64,000 nt of DNA from Phytophthora sp. 'mugwort' (lineage: Eukaryota > Oomycota > Peronosporomycetes > Peronosporales > Peronosporaceae), in the NCBI GenBank assembly GCA_033558025.1, contig JAUCEF010000002.1:2480001-2544000 (forward strand), read 5' to 3'. How positions within the stretch are numbered: position 1 is the stretch's first letter; every line of letters starts with the position of its first letter. The notes beneath the pieces were generated by a model, which did no database searches, was not told the DNA's origin, and saw only the letters and a list, made by a program, of their open reading frames with translations. This document shows positions 63,641 through 64,000 of this stretch, piece by piece. The translations under genes were made by a program, and so were the position numbers.

Positions 63641-64000
63641 GTCTAGATCCGATCAGTTTTAGTACACACCGGGTTGAAGATCCGTAGCTAAAGGGAGGTA
63701 GAGTGGAGACGGGTGGCCAGGAATAGGTCAGCGATGGGACCCTGGGTTATAAGTAGTCCGTAGAATAGGTTTTGGGATAGGATCTGAAGGTATAAATCAA
63801 AACCGAATTTGCATTGGAAGACAGACTTGACTATGATATAGGGGATTTCTATTGGTCCCATTCATAGATCAAGTCTAACTTTGGCGATCTTCCTGTACAC
63901 GTGGCAGCCCCTGGATAGCTAGTTTGGCCAGGTCACGCTCGCCCTTTGGTTTCTCAACCCCCCCTCCCCTCAAGATCCCGCTGTTGGAGGCGGCAAGCAT
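63641..64000. other. Window end, no gene seen
   Basis: Sequence after the G3 fragment has many stops in all frames and no recognised content. It may be decayed G3 pol sequence or another element. Confidence 0.4.

Overview
The window looks like a piece of an oomycete nuclear genome, most probably Phytophthora or a close relative. Reasons: compact genes with 49-97 nt introns; a tandem family-3 pectate lyase secreted protein with an oomycete-type Inr/FPR core promoter; a PI4K with PH and FYVE-like domains; and a dense, decayed load of Ty3/gypsy, Ty1/copia, LINE, Tigger/pogo, MULE and Polinton/Maverick elements of oomycete type. No rRNA, tRNA or CRISPR array was seen. Layout: 1-6511 is one half of a decayed Polinton (protein-primed DNA polymerase B, chromodomain integrase, small ORFs, terminal repeat). 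6512-16022 is a compound of gypsy elements: an inverted 5' piece of a chromovirus-like family 'G1' (6512-7470), a 3'-truncated second family 'G2' (7470-10215) and a nearly full-length but stop-ridden G1 copy (10216-16022). 16.6-17.9 kb holds a MULE relic and 18.4-20.0 kb a Tigger/pogo relic. 20.3-31.0 kb is a conserved gene island: a doubtful small gene, PI4K, a divergent kinesin, a TMEM198-like membrane protein and a mitochondrial iron-ADH-like protein. 31.7-39.2 kb returns to mobile DNA: an oomycete transposase-like gene, a second Tigger/pogo relic with tandem repeats, and a truncated copia. 39.15-43.0 kb is the other half of a Polinton, carrying the virion module (pVI-like minor capsid, adenain-like protease, double-jelly-roll-type major capsid) and a GIY-YIG-like gene, and ends in the same terminal repeat as the first half. 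43.0-46.7 kb is a second G1 gypsy copy. 46.7-48.4 kb holds fragments and a probable solo LTR. 48.4-54.8 kb is a secreted-protein island: a two-domain PL3 pectate lyase and a Ser/Thr/Pro-rich secreted protein sharing its tail and repeat motif. 56.1-59.15 kb is a LINE on the minus strand, and 59.4-63.6 kb a third gypsy family, 'G3'. How things fit together: the four island genes are intact and apparently cellular; two are a close divergent pair (kinesin/TMEM198) suggesting a shared promoter. The pectate lyase and its neighbour would act outside the cell in the plant apoplast. The most striking structure is that the two Polinton halves each end against the same point of a G1 gag gene, one on its 5' side and one on its 3' side, as expected if a single Polinton once inserted into a gag gene and was later split and partly inverted. 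Two cellular proteins appear to have lost catalytic residues (kinesin ATPase motifs; iron-ADH metal ligands).
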